From: Betaproteobacteria bacterium
GTDB lineage: Bacteria > Pseudomonadota > Gammaproteobacteria > Burkholderiales > Burkholderiaceae_C
Direction: 5' to 3'
NCBI GenBank assembly: GCA_016704535.1
Contig: JADIZZ010000001.1
Span: 62,001-126,000, forward strand
Length of the DNA stretch: 64,000 nt
The position numbers were made by a program, and so were the translations under genes. The notes beneath the pieces are model-generated. The model was not told where the DNA came from. It was given only the letters and a program-made list of their open reading frames with translations, and searched no databases. Numbering within the stretch: position 1 is the first letter of the stretch; the number at the start of each line of letters is the position of its first letter. Positions 61,692 to 64,000 of this stretch are shown here, piece after piece.

Positions 61692-63809
61692 TCACTGCGG
61701 CCCGGAGGTGACCCATGACCGCGGTGGCAGCAGCAGCGCTATGCGACCGGCCTCGCAGACTGTCACCACCCTGCTGCCGGTACTGCTGCGCAGCTGCTGC
61801 GCCGTCTTGCAGGGCCAGCTCACGTGCAGGGCCTGTGCCGCCGACGAGACGACGGCCCAGCGCTCGCCACCGGCGATAGCGATGGCGGTGATCTCTGTGC
61901 AGGCGCTGCCGCTGCACGAGGCCGCGTTTGCCGTCCCGCCTACTACCTGGTTGAGTGCGGCCAGCGCCTCACCGGTTGACCGCCAATGGGCCGCCGTGGC
62001 GAGGTCGCGCGTGATGCCGAACAGTTGGACCAACTGGCGCGACTCGCCGGTCACGAAGGTGTCGTAGCCCGCGAGCGTGTACACGGCCTGTCGCCGTACG
62101 CCGGCGTTGGCAGCCTGCAGCAGACGGCGCATCAGCGCCGCGCCCGCCGCCGGCGTGGTGAGCACGGCGTCGCGCTCGGCGGCTGAGGCATTGCCTGCGG
62201 TGGTGTGGAAGTTGACCTCGTACACGTCGAGCGAACGGCCCTGCGCAGTGGTGCCGGCGATGGCACGCTGAAGTGGCCGGACCTCTTCGTGCAGTGCGCG
62301 GTCGAGCGCGGCATCCGCGGCTTCACCACGGTCCTGGCGGAAGTGAAAGTACGGCGCCACGGCCACCCCCTCGCTCTGCCGCGACAGCGCGGCCGTGCGA
62401 CCGGCAGCCGCGCCGTCCACGAACTGCGTACCGATGACGCGGTGCAGGGGCACGGCAGCGCCCGTGCCTTCGCGCAGGGCCGCGAAGGCCGCGTCCGCCA
62501 CCTGGGCAAGAACCTTCGCATCGGCAATGCCGGCGGGACGAAAGATGCTGTTCCAGTGTTCGTTGCCGTGCTCGACCACGATCTCCGCGAAGCGGTGCCG
62601 CTGCCAGCCCTGCGCCAGCGCGCGGCCGAACTCGCGTGCCTGCTCGGGCGTGGAAGTCGACGGCAGCACGACCCACGGCCTCGCCCCCACTTCGGCGGCC
62701 AGCGCAAGGAACTCGGGCAGCGAGTAAGTGAACTGGACCTCGTTCACACCAGGCCGGTAGCGCACGGGGCGCCGCGCCAGCGGAGCAGCCAGGCGGTTGG
62801 CCGGCGTGTCGGCCAACTGACCCTGCCAGTCGCGCAGGTAACCGGGTCGCAGCGCACGCAGCGTGTCGACCACCTCGGCACGGAAACCTCCTGCCTGCGG
62901 CTCGGCTGCGACACCCAGTTCGACATCGTCCACGGAGATCGAACCGTCTTCGGCGCGAATGGCCAGCATCAGCGGCCCGGGCGGGCCGTCATCGCGGGCG
63001 TCGAACACGATCTCCACGGCCTGCCAGCCGGCACCGGGGGCCAGCGTCCGGTCCAGCCAAGGTGGGCGACCCTGGCGGCCGAAACTCAGCCGGACATGCG
63101 CGCCGGCTGTCTCGCTGCGCAGCCACAAGGCCAGGCGCCAGCGCCCTTGCACGGGCAGCAGCTTGCCCGCGCGCTCACCGATCGAATCGAGGTGGTGAAA
63201 CAGGGCCGCGGGGCTGCCCGAACTTGCGGCCAGTCGCACGGCGCGTTGGCCGGGACTGCCGGGTCGCGGCTCGGCGGCAGCCTGCACCTGCCCCTGGGTC
63301 CACCACAGCGGGGCCGGCGTGTGGTCCTGCAGACCCTGCACCGACAGCACATCGCCGGGGCGCAGAGCGGCGGGCAGCGGGGCCAGCGTCAGGCGGTCCG
63401 GCGTCTGCGCGCTGGCGCGGCGGTTGTCCAGCACGCGGCCGCGCTGCCCGGCGGCCGGGCCACTGAGCACCTCGAACGTGGCGCCGGCCCAGAAGCCTGC
63501 GGGGCGTGCCGTCCAGCGGCTGTCGTCCTCCACCACCGCGCCGTCGATGCGCGCGACAACGACGAGCGCGCCGTCCCAGGTGCCTTCGAGACCGGGGTTG
63601 CGCAGCACATTGGCCATCAACTGCTCGCCACCCCAGACCGTCCGGGACCCCAGGTTGACGCCGATGCGGGGCAGGTCGCCCAACGGGGCACCCACCGACA
63701 GTTGCACCTCGGGCGCCGCATGGGCGACCAGCGCGAAGGCAGCGAACCCTGCTGCGGCCACGGCGATGAGCGCGGCAGGCGCGACGACCCGCGGCGCCGC
63801 CCATCTCAT
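61692..63809 (-). CDS. Secreted clan GH-A-like glycosidase in the EPS locus
   Basis: The 705-residue protein has a signal-like N-terminus (LIAVAAAGFAAFALVAHAAP, 20 residues) that may stay as a membrane anchor, an N-terminal beta-rich region (about 35-320) with carbohydrate-binding-module-like strands, and a TIM-barrel-like domain (about 325-610) with acid/base-type Glu in EHGNEHWNSIF and nucleophile-type Glu in LDVYEVNFH. The pair of motifs fits GH51-like arabinofuranosidase-type families, but the exact family is not assigned. It may trim or release the exported polysaccharide in the periplasm. Its ATG overlaps the stop of the next gene upstream (63806-63809). Confidence 0.8.
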   Translation of the reverse strand: MRWAAPRVVAPAALIAVAAAGFAAFALVAHAAPEVQLSVGAPLGDLPRIGVNLGSRTVWGGEQLMANVLRNPGLEGTWDGALVVVARIDGAVVEDDSRWTARPAGFWAGATFEVLSGPAAGQRGRVLDNRRASAQTPDRLTLAPLPAALRPGDVLSVQGLQDHTPAPLWWTQGQVQAAAEPRPGSPGQRAVRLAASSGSPAALFHHLDSIGERAGKLLPVQGRWRLALWLRSETAGAHVRLSFGRQGRPPWLDRTLAPGAGWQAVEIVFDARDDGPPGPLMLAIRAEDGSISVDDVELGVAAEPQAGGFRAEVVDTLRALRPGYLRDWQGQLADTPANRLAAPLARRPVRYRPGVNEVQFTYSLPEFLALAAEVGARPWVVLPSTSTPEQAREFGRALAQGWQRHRFAEIVVEHGNEHWNSIFRPAGIADAKVLAQVADAAFAALREGTGAAVPLHRVIGTQFVDGAAAGRTAALSRQSEGVAVAPYFHFRQDRGEAADAALDRALHEEVRPLQRAIAGTTAQGRSLDVYEVNFHTTAGNASAAERDAVLTTPAAGAALMRRLLQAANAGVRRQAVYTLAGYDTFVTGESRQLVQLFGITRDLATAAHWRSTGEALAALNQVVGGTANAASCSGSACTEITAIAIAGGERWAVVSSAAQALHVSWPCKTAQQLRSSTGSRVVTVCEAGRIALLLPPRSWVTSGPQ

Positions 63810-64000
63810 GCCCGGCTCTTGCTGCGACGGACGAACAGCGAGGCCAGTGCCAGCCGCCAGCGCGGGAGGGTGAAAACTGCGCCGAGCGCGCGGCCGCTGA
63901 CGGTCTCGAGCATCAGGTCGTGCAGGTAGCCCCCGCCCCGGAAGGGCTGGATGCGGTTGACCACGAGGCCCACCGCGGCCGGGTCCAGTGTGTGCAGCAG
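63806..64000 (-). CDS. Partial C-terminus of an EPS-locus gene, possibly a CpsD-like ATPase
   Basis: Only the last 64 codons lie in the window. They read VGLVVNRIQPFRGGGYLHDL then METVSGRALGAVF-like sequence and a basic end (ASLFVRRSKSRA). The GLVVNRI phrase recalls the C-terminal part of polysaccharide tyrosine-kinase or chain-length ATPases (VLNRV-type), but this is weak. The stop overlaps the glycosidase ATG, so it is in the same operon. Confidence 0.4.
   Translation of the reverse strand: MLHTLDPAAVGLVVNRIQPFRGGGYLHDLMLETVSGRALGAVFTLPRWRLALASLFVRRSKSRA

Overview
The window is GC-rich chromosomal DNA from a Gram-negative bacterium. Base composition, the style of its type VI secretion (T6SS) genes and the lipoprotein, periplasmic and outer-membrane export genes suggest a betaproteobacterium of the Burkholderiales. 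That placement is inference; no species-level marker is present.

Region 1 (about 1-38,570) is a T6SS island with all the core parts. On the left, a plus-strand run encodes the envelope and baseplate-docking parts: TssJ lipoprotein, TssK, TssL with an OmpA domain, TssM, then TagF. Facing it on the minus strand are the post-translational control genes PppA (phosphatase) and TagH (FHA protein), a 53-residue membrane protein and a TIGR02270-type protein. Next come a plus-strand LysM lipoprotein and a minus-strand set: a Ser/Thr kinase (PpkA-type), a LysM polysaccharide deacetylase and a TPR lipoprotein. An effector cassette follows on the minus strand, in transcription order: VgrG (split by a one-base frameshift), a DUF6484-like protein, a DUF2169 adaptor, a thiolase-like protein without an evident active site, a PAAR-like/GHH nuclease effector and a beta-propeller-like putative immunity protein. 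The last two are visibly more AT-rich than their surroundings. A divergent gene of unknown function and a TPR-methyltransferase separate the cassette from the sheath/baseplate operon, which runs on the minus strand from 38,570: TssA, TssB, TssC, two Hcp proteins, TagJ, TssE, TssF, TssG, ClpV.

Region 2 (about 38,700-42,900) is a mixed segment: an initiator tRNA-Met with promoter and terminator, a secreted five-haem cytochrome c, a small periplasmic EF-hand protein, a decayed IS91-type transposase fragment and an orphan OmpR-family response regulator.

Region 3 (about 42,990-64,000) is an exopolysaccharide locus. Two tightly coupled minus-strand operons encode a sugar nucleotidyltransferase, six glycosyltransferases and three hexapeptide acetyltransferases. 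They are followed by a large sensor phosphatase (two membrane segments, three PAS domains, SpoIIE, HATPase) next to a family-3 solute-binding protein, then a Wza-type export lipoprotein, a flippase, a divergent O-antigen-ligase/polymerase-like protein, a secreted clan GH-A-like glycosidase and the end of a further gene. A GAF-domain protein sits convergently between the two glycosyltransferase operons.

The T6SS genes together form a contractile injection machine under threonine-phosphorylation control with a DNase-type payload. The right-hand genes form a Wzx/Wzy-like polysaccharide assembly and export system.
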